Position numbers and translations under genes: made by a program. The notes under the pieces are model-generated. The model saw only the letters and a program-made list of their open reading frames with translations, was not told the DNA's origin and searched no databases. DNA of 64,000 nucleotides from Perca fluviatilis (lineage: Eukaryota; Chordata; Actinopteri; Perciformes; Percidae). Location of the stretch: the NCBI RefSeq assembly GCF_010015445.1, contig NC_053114.1, forward strand, positions 34,154,525-34,218,524, given 5' to 3'. Shown in pieces: positions 39,052-51,500 of this stretch (positions within the stretch are counted from its first letter, which is position 1; each line of letters starts with the position of its first letter).

Positions 39052-39390
39052 CCTTTACATATATGTGGTACAGTATACCCACTACAATACATACATTAGC
39101 ATTACTTGACTGATCTACTGCAAAGGCCTTTATCAGATTAGGACATCACAAACCATTACTAAAATAGTATATTTGATATATTTAAACAGTAGCTTACCCC
39201 ACATCTCTTGGTAGCAGAAGGTAACAATCTTAGGATCATCTTCAGGGTACAATTCTCTAAAACTGATCAGCTCTGACAAATACTGCAGTAAAAAGCCGGG
39301 GATGTCGGTAGGTTGAGAGAGAAGTGTCGCCCTGGAAATACACTCCATTATGCTCTTCAGTCCATACGGACACAAAATTTGGATATTCAT
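35252..39390 (-). CDS. CABYR-like RIIa-domain protein with 24 tandem 27-residue repeats
   Basis: Two coding exons, 39390-39198 and 38028-35252, join at phase 1 (G/GTAAGC to TTTTCCAG) into 989 residues. Residues 8-45 (PYGLKSIMECISRATLLSQP, then DIPGFLLQYLSELI) match the RIIa dimerisation/docking domain of CABYR and SPA17, which binds A-kinase anchoring proteins in the sperm fibrous sheath; PYGLK and ISRA are especially CABYR-like. Residues 129-774 are 24 repeats (PPPCVERKFGKSVAPPVLVV core), each with one Cys and several Lys and Pro. The 215-residue tail is basic and Pro/Ser-rich with no known domain. The ATG is chosen because it directly precedes the RIIa domain. The repeat is always 26 or 27 codons, so selection has held the frame. 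I infer a sperm flagellum or ciliary scaffold; it is not a clear CABYR orthologue. Confidence 0.75.
35900..37837 (-). repeat. 81-bp coding minisatellite, 24 copies
   Basis: Twenty-two copies of 81 bp and two shortened to 78 bp (the last two in protein order) encode the repeat core APPPCVERKFGKSVAPPVL. Variants fall into sub-types (PAP..GR, PAS..GR, HAP..ER; KN or KS; KRE or KGE). Copies 14-16 and 17-19 show the same order of variants, which points to a recent three-unit duplication. Confidence 0.95.
38029..39197 (-). other. intron of the CABYR-like gene
   Basis: AT-rich, with a TA microsatellite at about 39002-39050. It ends in a good pyrimidine tract. No further exon is needed to keep the frame. 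Confidence 0.6.
39198..39390 (-). CDS. CABYR-like gene, exon 1 (RIIa domain)
   Basis: Starts with MNIQILCPYGLK and ends EMW plus one base before the GTAAGC donor. It holds the whole RIIa domain in 64 codons; the domain is also encoded at the start of other RIIa proteins. Confidence 0.75.
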
Positions 39391-39487
39391 CTTTAAGTCT
39401 TTTCGAAAGTACTCTTTACTACTGCAAAGTAATGACTGTGTGATCTGAACTGATATCTGCTTTGTAAACCCCCTTCTGTCTGTTCAA

Positions 39488-39525
39488 CATTCTATGACAT
39501 CACAAAGCCACTTTGTCATAGAATG
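39488..39525. promoter_or_regulatory. palindrome with CRE-like core upstream of the CABYR-like gene
   Basis: CATTCTATGACA...TGTCATAGAATG and the inner CAAAG...CTTTG form an inverted repeat about 100-135 bp upstream of the ATG. TGACATCA differs by one base from the CRE (TGACGTCA) that CREM uses in spermatid genes. The regulatory role is inferred. Confidence 0.35.
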
Positions 39526-39988
39526 TTTATCACTGTGTTCTAATTTCTTTTCTTTCTTGGAATGTTTCCAAATTTGAATGAAAACATTTGACACTTAAAC
39601 ATTTCAACTGCAATTTATGATATTATCATTTAGATTCTCTTATGTTCAAACTTCTGTTTAACTTTTCTGAAGCATTTTACTGAGTAACAGTAGATCAAGC
39701 TTATCTGAATATGAATAAGGTTTCATCATTATGCAACTATTTATTATATAAGTTACATCACCAAACTACAGCCTGTGGGGATTTCCCCTTATAGATGTTT
39801 TAATCTACAGTGTTTAACATCAAACATAATTTAAACCACCAAATGTATTAGACACATGATGTATCTTTATATTTCTTTCTTTCTTTACATATTTCAATTA
39901 TTTGTTTATTTCTACAATATATGTGTAATGCACAATTAAGGTCTGATTAAAGAATAAAATCATAACCATAGTCCTCGTAATGGGTTGA
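39526..39988. other. intergenic upstream of the CABYR-like gene
   Basis: AT-rich; nothing recognised. Confidence 0.4.
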
Positions 39989-40330
39989 TGGGTGGCAGTA
40001 GCTCAGTCTGTAGGGAGTTGGGCTGGGAATTGGAGGGTTGCTGGTTCAAGTCCCCATCGGACCAAAGCATGGTGGTGGACTGGTAGCTGGAGAGGTGCCA
40101 GTTTACCTTCTGTGCACTGCCAAGGTGCTCTTGAGCAAGGCACTGAACCCCCAATTGCTCAGAGCGCCTTTCCATGGGCAGCTCCCTCACTCTGACATCT
40201 CTCCATTAGTGCATGTATAGGTTCTGAGCATGTGTGTATAATTCAGACCTGTGTGTAAAAACAACAGGGAAGACATTGGAATTTCCCCTTGCGGGATTAA
40301 TAAATAATAAAGTATAAATTATTATTATTA
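39989..40330 (+). mobile_element. tRNA-derived SINE, second family
   Basis: An A-box-like TAGCTCAGTCTGTAGGGAG and a B box GGTTCAAGTCC (40043-40053) lead a body ending in CCCCTTGCGGGATTAATAAA and an ATT-repeat tail. Reverse-orientation pieces of the same family lie at 41985-42072 and 42205-42357, and a copy of its tail lies at about 63725-63805. Confidence 0.8.
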
Positions 40331-41224
40331 TAAATCGACCAGAGTTTAAAATTCCAACACAAAGAAAGCGTAAGGTAACGGACATCCAGCCGAAAAGAAG
40401 GACATACAGCGAAATTTCCGGCAGCAAAGGAGCAATCCTGGAAGTGGAAGGTCGTGGATATAGACTAAACCTATAACTACAAAATGCATTTCCTGCAGAC
40501 AGCTCTAGATGTAAACATACTCAGGACACACACACATTTTTTTTACTTTATCCACACAAAATACGTTCACAAATTCACGGTGAGGTCATTATATTGATAT
40601 CACGTATTGTTTAGGCTTTTTTGAGGCTCCTTCCACGGTAAGTTTACCAGGGCTCTTTCAGTAAATCTCAGTAGCAAGCACTTTATAAAAAATCAGGTGT
40701 GATAATTAAACATCAAACCAGGGCAAACGCTTGATTTCAGCTGGAGGGACCAGCTGCTGCTCTCCTATGCCATGACACTGCACTTTTCAGACAAAAAAAT
40801 TACAATTACAGACAGTAATATGAACAATAACCACACATTAAAATTGATTTATATTAATTATTTATACAGTATATTGTGTCTATTTATAACAGTAATTCAT
40901 GTTTATTAATAACGTGTATATATTTTTAATTTTTTGTCAAGTAAAAGCAGCAGTCAAGGGCAAAGTGCCTCAGTGGCTTTTGTAGCCTCATTGTAGCACA
41001 GATGTGGATTCAGGTTGGTCCTGTCCATGCTGTGTTAATGTTAAAGTGCATGTTCTGTTTGGTTCTGTCCTGCAGTTCAAAGACACGTGAGTCAGGCAGA
41101 CTGGAGACTCAAAACTATAATTGTGGGGTCTTGTATGAACGTGTTTTCTAATGGTGCATGCTTGGACTGGCTACAGCCCTGGTGAGCCTTAAAGAAAATA
41201 AATAGAGATTAAAGAGCATTCGAG
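40331..41224. other. intergenic, no gene seen
   Basis: The first 50 bases (ACACAAAGAAAGCG...) match sequence at about 63838-63880, an older repeat that the SINE interrupted. The rest is AT-rich without features. Confidence 0.45.
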
Positions 41225-42560
41225 CAAGTCATAGTATGGTATGTTGAAAAAAGGGATTAAAAAGTCATAGTATAGTATATCGAAAAAAAAATAAGTCATA
41301 GTATGGTATGTCAAAATAAGTGATAAAAAAAGTCAGCGGCTGCCTGTTCAATTCTGACCTGTGGCCCTTTGCTGCATGTCCTTCCCCATCTCTTTTTCCT
41401 TTCATGTCTGAGCTGTCTAAAATAAAGGCCTAAAATGCCAAAACAATCTTAAAAAGTCATAGTATATTATGTTGAAAAAAGTCATAGTATAGTATGTTGA
41501 AAATTGTCATAGTATACTATGTCGAAAATCGTCATAGTTTGTCGAAAAAAGTCATAAAAAAGTCATAGTATAGTATGTCAAAAATAATCATAGCATAGTG
41601 GGTTGATAAAAAGTGCTATAAAAAGTAACAGCATAGTATGTCGAAAAAGTCATAAAAAAGTCAGAAGTACGTCAAAGAAAGTCTGGAAGATCATGCAAAC
41701 TCCACACAAAATGGCCCTGGCTGGTGCTAGTTGGAGCAGTGCTAACCACTGAGCCACTGTGCCAACATGAATGTTCAAAAAGTGCTAAAGTGATAGTATG
41801 GTATGTTGACAATTGTCACAATAAGTCGAAGAAAGTCATATAAAAGTCATAGTATGGTATGTTGAATAAAAGTGATAAAAACATCATAGTGTAGTGTGTC
41901 ACAAAAAGTGATACAAAAGCCATAGTACAGGATGTCGAATAAAATTGATAAAAAGTCATAGTATGTGGAAAAAAATTATAAAAATGGTCAAGAGCAACTT
42001 GGCAGTGCCCAGGAGGTGAAGTGGAACCTCTCCAGCTACCAGTCCATAACTGTACTTTGGTCAAAACGTGACTTGAATAGTATAGTAGTATAGTAATTTG
42101 AAAAAAAGTGATAAAAACATCATAATGTAGTGTGTTGATAAAAGCGGTAAAAAAGTCATAGTATAGTATGTCAAAAAAAGTAATAAAAAAAAAAATCATA
42201 GTATGTCAAAAGGAAGGGAAGTGGCACCTATCCAGCTACCACTCCACCACTGTACTTTTGGTCTGTGTGGGGACTTTAACCAGTAACCCTCAGGTATGCT
42301 ATGCAGCCCTTTGGATCTCAACCTAACTCTCTACAGACTGAGCTACTGCCACCCAATTTTGAAGTGGCATAGTATAGTATTTTGAAAAACGTCAGTATAG
42401 CATGTCCAAAAAAGTCATATTATAGTATTTTGGAAAAAGTGATATAAAAAGTCCTAGTATATTAGGTCCAAAATAGTCAAAGTGTATTATGTCCAAAAAG
42501 TCATAAAAAAACAATGTATAGTATGTAGAAAAAAGTCAGTATAGTATGTCGAAAAAAGTC
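41225..42560. repeat. degenerate AAAAGTCATAGTATAGTATGT satellite-like array with SINE insertions
   Basis: Degenerate units of roughly 20-35 bp, built on AAAGTCATAGTATAGTATGT and TCGAAAA, fill the stretch. They are interrupted by the 3' part of the first SINE family (about 41334-41455) and by reverse-orientation pieces of the second family (41985-42072 and 42205-42357). No coding content. Confidence 0.85.
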
Positions 42561-42689
42561 ACATGTTGCTGCTGAATCAGCATTCACACAATAAAGCACA
42601 AGTTTTACCTCCAACCCTCCATAGGTTTGGTTCTACAAAAGACTACCACAAAACCCACAGCCCTCATTTGTGTGGAAATGCACTCTAAA

Positions 42690-42975
42690 GCTAACCTGAC
42701 TCCGCCAGATGGATTGCTTCGTATTTGCTCGGCATATACATCTGGGAACTTTCCATTGGAGAACTTTTGGGAAGGGGCGAAAATACTGGTTAGCTGATTG
42801 GATAAACCATCTGTCTATCATCACCTATGTTGGTGATAGACGGGCCAAATCAACCAATCAGATCAAACTCTTGCCGAAACTAGTTGGGAGAAGAGCAAAA
42901 ACATCTTTTCCTCCGAGAAAAGCCTCCAGTGCCGTTTTTTTTTTTTTTTAAAAATTAAAAAAAAAAAAAAAAAGA
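42690..42975. mobile_element. fragment of a DNA transposon
   Basis: TAACCTGACTCCGCCAGATG followed by CG-bearing sequence and TCATCACCTATGTTGGTGATAG resembles the end of a widespread fish non-autonomous element. The other terminus is missing, and a poly-T/poly-A stretch (42934-42973) follows. Confidence 0.4.
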
Positions 42976-43330
42976 TGCCAGACTGAAGCTGCTTCAGTAA
43001 GACTGGATCAGGCTTGACAAACCAGGTGGGTATCTTCTAAAGCTACAGACTTTTTTCTACCAAATCAGGTCCTGGACAGTATTTCCTTGTTGAGCTTCAT
43101 TGGATAGCAATACAAATTGATTTGTCAAACTCATATTAGCTTCTGCTAAAATTCTGAATGCATTTGTTCAGATCTCTGAACAGATTTTTGTCACTGATCT
43201 CTCTCATTAGACTCACATTAAGGGATCATTTCAGTGTCAGTATGGACAGGAGAAATTATTACAGTGATTAGAACAGATGGAAAGTACAAATGGGCATATG
43301 AGCATTTTTGAAAGATTTGAAAAAATGTGG

Positions 43331-43510
43331 CCGGGTTGGCTCAGAGGTTGAGTAGGCACACGTATACTTAGAGGTTTATGCCTCGACGCAGAGGTCCAGG
43401 GTTTGAGTCTGACCTGTGACGATTTCTTGCATGTCTTCCCCCTCTCTCACCCCTTTTTCACCTAGCTGTCCTATCAATTAAAGGTGGAAAAGCCCAAAAA
43501 ATAATCATAA
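43331..43510 (+). mobile_element. tRNA-derived SINE, copy 3 of the first family
   Basis: GGTTGGCTCAGAGGTTGAGT (A-box-like) and GGTTTGAGTC (B-box-like, 43400-43409) are followed by the same CT-rich body and AATTAAAGGTGGAAAAGCCC-type tail as the copy at 4895. Confidence 0.72.
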
Positions 43511-46500
43511 AACATTTTTTAAGTGAACATTTACAAAAATACAGGGAAGCTTGCTGTTGCTATTAGGTCTATGTTGTTTTGCTGCTGTAGCCTTCTGGTT
43601 TGCAGTTTTGTATATGTGTTTATCAGTTACCAAATTGTTTATATCCTGACTGCTGCCGGTTACCACAAACCTTCCTGTTTTTTTTTGCTACTTTGTAAAG
43701 CACTTTCTAAACAGTTAGTAGGGCATTTAGCATACTCTAGGATATGGATCATAGCATCAGCACATTTCTCTATTGGAGATACAGTAGATGATAGTGGTGG
43801 CCCAACTATTGCAGAATAACATTAGATGACCAATAAGCAAACACTCGACATTTTTCTTTAATTTCAAATTCAGCAAAGTGTACAACACCATCAAAGGTTC
43901 TTCATCAGGTCTGTGATGGTAACACTAAAGCCTAAGCAAGATACACAACAAATAGTTTTTTAATTAATGTTCTTGATGCTCTTTGGGATGTGATGTTAAT
44001 GGCTGGCAAGCCTTGCTGTCGTCCCAGCCCTTTTCCACGAGAAGCTGGCAGAGACATGTGAGTGACTCTAGATAACGGCCAAGTGCTGTGTGCTGTGCAG
44101 CGCACAATGCTTACATACACTTGGAGAGCTGAAAAGTGGGTCACTCAGCCCACTGAGATTCAGCCTGTACCATTCACTGATGTGGAAATAAGTATCATGC
44201 ATCAGGCCCAGCTAGCAAGGCTGCACTACCAAACACTGCCACAGTCAGCAGCCGGCTTTGTACTACACAAAGCTCGATAAAGAATGAGTCATTGTTCTCA
44301 CAACATCTATATTTAGAATGTGGAACTACAGTCATTGTTTCGTAATTTTCAACACATGATGAGAGGATAATTTGTGTGACAGAAATGCTTGCTGCTCCAA
44401 ACTGCATACATGGATGTGTTAAAAATGTATAAACCCGCCAGTATTATCACAATTTAGAAAAATCATCTGAGATTAGGTTGACAAACTCTGGAGACATTTC
44501 ACTGGTAATGGAAGACAAGCTCAATTTGTGCACTCAAAATCTACTGTAAGTATTTAGCATTGAGGTTATTATCACTGGATGCAACACATAATGCTACTAT
44601 TTGTCCAAGAAATTGCTTTTTGACTTTTTGTCATTGCCCTTTGTCATTGGCAATGAAACAAGCCGTTATTTCTATAGCACTCTGTCATATTTCCTCTGCA
44701 TTAATACAGCAAAGCCAACAACAAAAGCAGGGGAAACATGCAAAGAGGGTGCATTGCATCCACCTCATAAACTCTCATGCAGTCACATATTTCAAACAGA
44801 ATTAGCCACATAAATTTGGATGTCACTGCTGTTGACAGACTGCAAAACAGTAAGAAAGGCATAACATTGTGTTGCTAGCAGGCATAAACACTGATAGAAT
44901 TGTATCCCTTGAGTTTAGAGGACTTGTATGTTTATATGACTCTGCCAGGTCTGGTGTAATGAATGCAGAGATTTGAGCTTCTGCAGCTTTGACATCAGGT
45001 CAGAGCCGATATAATGTAAGGGCAAGTAAAAGCCTTGTCGGATGACTGATGGCCACGAGCCAGCACTTTACTCTGAGCAAGCTCTCACTGGCAGGCATCA
45101 TGCAGGCTTTAATCCACATGCATCGCCCAAAGCTGGAGGTTTTCATTGCCATGGTTGGCTCACAACTATAGGTGGATCAACTCACTGTTGGCCCAATGTA
45201 ATACCAGGGAGACAGGCATGCTGTCAGTCAGATTCAAGGCATTCCCTTATCAGCCATGGACCTGTGTGCTTTGGACTGCAAGTAAGTGAAATAAAATGAA
45301 GGATAAGATAAGTCAAAAAGAAATTGAATTTGTAACTGTATAAAACTCCTGCATCCTTCATTCAATCCTCCTATTGTCTGGTCAAGGGAGTCAAGTATGC
45401 ACCACTTCTTCACTTCAAATAACAGTGTCACACTTTGCCCGTGGTTATAGTATATACAATTGGTATACAGTGAGTTTTAAAGCTGCTCACTCTCTGGGGT
45501 CCTATTGTGGCCAGCCAACACTGAATGGAGAGCGGCACACAGAACCCAGGGGAGAGAAGGAGCTGGGGCAAACAGTCCACAGCCATTACTGACAGCTCTC
45601 TGGTTTCTCTGCAAGCCATGCCCCTGTGAGCTCACCTTTTACTGCTACTTTATATGGTGTATTAAGGCTTATTGTAAAGCACACAGGATTTAATATAATT
45701 TCAGAGATATGTATAGTCCAAATAAAGCAGATGACTTTCCCCACGGTCATCCTCTCAAATCCTCCACTGCCTGACTTCATTCATTTATCTTCCTTCTCAT
45801 CCTCCTTCATTCTCTTTCTTCTCAGGCTGTCTTTGTTTGGTTTGGGGAATATTTGATTGGCAGGTTATAACTCGCAGCAGGGCTGACATTGAGAAAATGT
45901 CTCATCTGTAAGTAGCGTTACTTCTTACAGTTATTTCAGAGATTAGCCAAATGAATGCAGGGAAAGACAGCAGACACAAATGTAGATACTGATGGAAAAA
46001 GGGATATGCATATAGACAACTACATGTGCGTGGTTGTGAAATCTATCAGAATACCAGTAAAGTTTTCACATGAAGAGAAGAAAAATGGCTTAAATATAAA
46101 GTACACACACAGCAGGTGTATCCCTAAGCACATTTTTACAACAGACACACACTCATAGGTATTTATTTTAATATTTCTTTCTGGTTTACTTTCTCTGTAT
46201 TTTCTTTTTTTTTTGTAAACAGTAGGGAAGACAGCAGAAATGGAATGACATTCAGCTGAGGTCATGCGGCAGACCTGTACCCACGATGTCATCAGCACAT
46301 GACGTACACCTACACCCACTATGACACCAGCAGCTTTTATATGGGGGATGTAAAGCAGGAATAGTCAAAGAAAATGGAATGCGGTCAATATAATGCTTTT
46401 AGAGTAAGAGGTTGAAATTGAACGAGCCAATATCCGAAGATAAATAAACAGTGACATTTCAAACCTAATGAACATAAGCCTTTGTTTTAACCTACATAGA

Positions 46501-48165
46501 GGACAAGATGGATTTTACCATTCAGGGCAGATGGTTGTAGAAATGTCAGGATGATGTTTTAAGATGTAAAATTACATGGCTAATGCATAAAATACAAGAC
46601 AACATTTGGATCTAATGATAGTGGCATTTCTGCTCCTGGTCTTTCTTTATGTACTGTGGCTAACTGGATAGTAGAAGCCCCAGTTTCTATCAGCACACAG
46701 AAAATGATTTGCAAATGCTTGCCAACCCAGGGTGTCTTCTACTGTATGCTTTGAACTGTCAGAGAGCACGTACAGTTCAGCAGGGAAACAAGAAGAGCTG
46801 ACACTGAAGGTGGAGACTGTAGTAGTACACTACTACAGTAGCAGAAGCAGGAAGAGGCAGAATGAATGGGCTGATTCAAGAGCTTCGCAGTTATTTCCCA
46901 ATAGGCAGAGTACAGCCCTCACCTGACTTGCTGTGCTCCACTTGCCTGCCTCTGTGATGAAATATGAGGCATGCTGAACTAGCCCAGAGACCACTCCACC
47001 GCTGCTGGAGGACACACACTAACAATACACATTACACATTCAGACAGGTGCATTGGCGACTACAGTTAAGTATAAGAATGCATGCATGCGTGTTTGTATT
47101 TGTCTACGTATATGCCTGTGTGTGATATTGTGTGTTCATGTGTGGGTTTGTGCACGTGTGCCCTATCAGACCTCTGCAGAGGATCCTCACCTTCTGATTA
47201 ACAGTGATGAGTGGCTGAAGATAGTGAGCCCGACCCCTCTGTCGCTCAGCGGTAGCTTTTATCTAACTCTTCTGGGGATTCTGCCACGTGATGTCACCTC
47301 ACAGCTCCTGTCTTAGCTCTGTCTATCTTACCCTCTTATCTCCATCACTTCCCTCTCCTGTCTTTTTTATTCAGTCAGTCTGTCTGCCTCCACTGTGCAC
47401 ACATAAACACACTCAGACCCACCCACCCCCATTATGCACATGCACACACAATCACATGCGTACATATTTCTCACACCTTTTGGTTTTGATGACATTAGGA
47501 TTGAGTTTCTTGCGGGGAAATCGGTTTTTCACTATTATTTTTTCATTTTTGATCTAGGTAATGAATAGCAGTGAGGAAGGAATATACAATATTCAATACA
47601 TTTACACAATCCTGCAGCCAAGGAAGCTATGAGGTCAGCTCAACACTCAGGCAGCAATCTCTCTTAATGGGAGTGGCACCAGGTTACTATGCTTCTTTCC
47701 AAGAATCATTGGGAAGGCTCACACTGCCCCCTGGTGGTTCATAAAATAATGACAGCTTTAAGTATGACTGATTATAACCCAGAGGCTTTGCTGAGTGAAA
47801 AGGGTGGGGCACAAAGCAACTGAGGGCATGTCAGGCTCGCGGCTGATGTGTATGCCCAAACAGAAGCTGGGAGAACGGCTATTACTATGCAGGATTTTTT
47901 TTAACTGTAGCCTGGGCCCTGGGTGGTTTCTCCTCTTCCTGTATACATTTAAGCATGCAATTTAAATTGCACACTATATTATTGATTCTTTTAAGTGATA
48001 AATGACTATATTCAAATGTAATTGTCTGCAGTAAATAATTGTTCTCCAAGAAAGTATCCCCTTAAGCCTATACACATTTCTGATTTACACATTTAGTATA
48101 ATCAAATGAGTACATGTTCTTGTCTCAGTTGACACAAAAACGCTCCACAAGTCACAGCATTTAAC
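43511..48165. other. intergenic, no gene seen
   Basis: Mostly ordinary AT-rich sequence. The stretch 44950-45290 is repeat-free and of mixed composition and might be regulatory. ORFs are short and lack splice-consistent partners. Confidence 0.4.
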
Positions 48166-48169
48166 GATG

Positions 48170-48580
48170 TACTAGAATTGATATCACTCTTGTTTATGTG
48201 CGTTAACTGTGAAGCTACGGCCAGCAGCTAGTTAGCTTAATAGCTTTGCATAAAGACTGGAAAAACTAGATTATAATATCTCTGTCCTCTGCCTAAAGGT
48301 AACAAAATCTGCCTAGCAGCATCTCTAAAGCTCACCAATTACCATGTTATATTTCATTTATTTAATTTTTACAAAAGCTGAAGTGTAAAAACAAACAAAT
48401 AGTGGTTTTATGGGCCAGACTATTTCTTTAACAGGAGCAGTGACTTCCTGGAGTCTTGTAAGCTAAGTTATCCGCTGCTAGCTGTAGCTTCATGTTTACC
48501 ATATGTATGTTTGGAATTGTTCTTTTCTCTCTGCAAGAAAGCCAATAAGCATGTTTCCCAAACTGTCAAACTGTTGCATT
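48170..48580. repeat. dispersed fish repeat
   Basis: The run 'agctagttagcttaatagc...ataaagactgg', then 'aaaggtaacaaaatctgcc', 'agtgacttcctggagtcttg' and 'agaaagccaataagc' matches a repeat I recognise from many teleost genomes. It is diverged and its exact ends are unclear. Confidence 0.55.
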
Positions 48581-51500
48581 AAGTGACATTTCAGTTACGT
48601 ATATGTGACTCTTAGTAAGACAACAAATATAAAACAACAAAGTAACAAAATCAAGGCTAACGTAAGTGACTGAATGGAAATAATAGACCAAAATAGCTCT
48701 TTAATTGGTTCAGTGTTTCACAATACAGTAGATAATATGTGCTTTAGAGGGGAACTTCTTAACAGTAAGTAACAGTAAGTACATAATGTGTTCTTTTAAT
48801 TGTAATACTTTTTACATAATCATCTGCAGGGCCCTTCCCACAGTTAAGAGGGTGAGATTAATTTGAATCTGTCATTGCAAACCAGCACAATGTATCTTAC
48901 AGATATAACATAAATAACCCAAGAAGCAAAGTCCCCTGGCATCTTACAGTAAATGCAATTTTGGGAACGTAAATCCCAGAAAAACATGGGGAATTATAAT
49001 TGACTGATAAATAAAGTGATTGGAAATTAAAGTGAGATTCAAGTTAGGCTGAAGAAATCAGAGTTTGAAAAACTAAAAAAAAAATCACACTGAGCCTTAC
49101 TTTCTTTGATGTTTATTTACAGAAGAGTAGTTTCCACAGACATCTTGAGAGTTTTGATATTTTCACATTATGGTAACACAGTGGAAATATTTCTACAAAC
49201 CACAAGTACCTATCCTGTGATGATACCTCTGAACAAGAAATGTTTCTATCACAAATCATGACTACGGTCGCCATGACTAACACTGAGTAATCCATCAGTC
49301 ATTTTACAGACTAAAAAAATTGCACTTCTAGAAATGTAAAGATGAAAGTCCAAAGTTGCTCATGGGCCAAGAATAAGTGCTAATCTATTGAGTGATTCCT
49401 ACAGTTTGCTTCCACAGTAGCATCTTTTGACATGGATGAGGTCTTGTTCAGTACACAATGATTACAAAGGTGTCTGAGTAGCTGCAGAACGTCGCTGGTG
49501 GCACATAACCACACATTCTGAGAAGCACAATTGAGCTGGTGCACAAAAAACTAAGAAGACGTACAAAAAATGCAAATCAATGTGACATCTTGTCAAGTTG
49601 TCACAAGCAGCTCACCACCAAAGCACCAGAATGTACAGAGAAAAGCCAGAGAGTCTGGAATACACTGAGAGATTTGTACAAAACAAAATATCATTTATGC
49701 ATAATTCCTTGATTTACTTTCTAAAAGAAGAAAATGAGGCATCGTTTGACAACAAATTACATGTATCTGAGTCAGATATGCTGGCATGATCCTCTACCAT
49801 TTTATGCAAAGATGGGGAACCTGAGAAGAAAAAAGACAATTATTTTGAAATGGCTGTCTGCACTGAGAGGTATGACTTGCCTGGGGAGGATGTCCCTTTA
49901 GCCCTTCTCCTTGCCCCCTTGCTCCTTGCTTAGTACGTCAGTCGCCTGGGTTGTGTTACAGTGGTGTTCGTCCAAAAAGTTGACTGTTAAGCTGTTATTC
50001 AGCAGAAGTAGACATATTTTTGCTTTTTGTTTGAAGCATGAGTACCATTTGAGTGAACCCATCTTTTAAACTCTTTAATAAGCAACTACTATTGCAGAAT
50101 AACAATGTAAAAGTCAATTTAGATGACTTCCACTTCCCTTCTCCCCTAACTTGTTTACCCCTTCACCACTAGACTGGACCATCCAGGCCACTGTTATGAG
50201 TAAAAACTCTCACTGAGGTAAAATCAAACAGTTGATCCTGTCCTCTCTTGGCTCACACAACAACAGGATGCTCACAGATATATATTCTACTCGTTACAAA
50301 ATGTGCATTATCGAGAAACTGATCAGAATCAAATCAACAAGTTACCAACATGAGGTATACTGTTTAATAAAACCCTTACAAAAGAGGATGAGATAAACAA
50401 ATTATCAAAGTAATTATCATCTCTACAAAATAAGAGCATGAGTAATTTTCTTCTCATCAAATCTGATTGTTCTAGCCAACAAAAAGACAAACAAAAGGAA
50501 GAAAGTTACATGTATATAAAGATAGTGGTTAAAAGTGGTAATATAGCTCTTATAAGGAGAGCATACATCCTTTATGCTGGAGGCAGGTTTTATGCTAATC
50601 CCCATTTCAGACCCTATGTGTTGGCTCCACACACCATAATGATCCACTACTGCATCAATACTTGAAAAACAGGCAAAACAAATTGACTGAAATATTTGTA
50701 CAACCCTTCATTTTAAATACTGTATGTAACTAAAATTAATCTACACTGTACCATTTCAATTTCCAACTAAGATTCTACATTGGATTTTGGCAGCTACATT
50801 ATCGTAAAAACTCTTTGTTTGTCTGAATAACATCCAAATACTGCAACTCACTGGCACAAATCAATTTCCAAATGTGTTAAACAAATTGGTGTAGTGGTGT
50901 AGCGTTTAATTGATCTTTTGCTGGGCAGAAAAGCATCACAGCAAATAATTTGTACTTTATGTTAGTCTACTTGATTGCCAAATGGCTGTGCTCCGTCTGC
51001 AGTGACAATAGAGACTGGAAGGGTGAAACGTTGCTATGTGCAAAGCAATGGTTGCTTTGCTTCCACTTAGATATATACATTCAAAATAAAACTTTTTTTT
51101 TGTTTGAAAGGTCAATTTAATTTTTTGTCACAGTAACTGACAACTTACTTGAAACACTATCTTTATGGCTCTGATTCAGTGACCTCCATCCACTTGGTTG
51201 TTGTCCAAGCAGTTTTGCAAAAACTGCAGCTTAGGCGTCAGTATCTGCAAATGGTTAATGGAAGAACTGAATCCAGGTCTGCATGAAATCTATTACAGCA
51301 GAGCAGGAACAGATGCTGGGATTTTAGCACTTCTCTTCTCAACGTTCATTATCATTGCTGACCTGGACTGAGAGAGGTATGTTTAAGGTATGAAACTGGA
51401 ATGCTTTTGAGATTATGCTTCATTTTATGCTTCTTTCTGGACATACAGGCTTTTGAGGATAATAAGAAACAGCATCAATATAGAACAGTATTAGTAAAGA

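Noticed and set aside
45042..45299. 85-codon plus-strand ORF
   Set aside because: No domain, no splice partners; possibly conserved non-coding DNA but not supported as coding.
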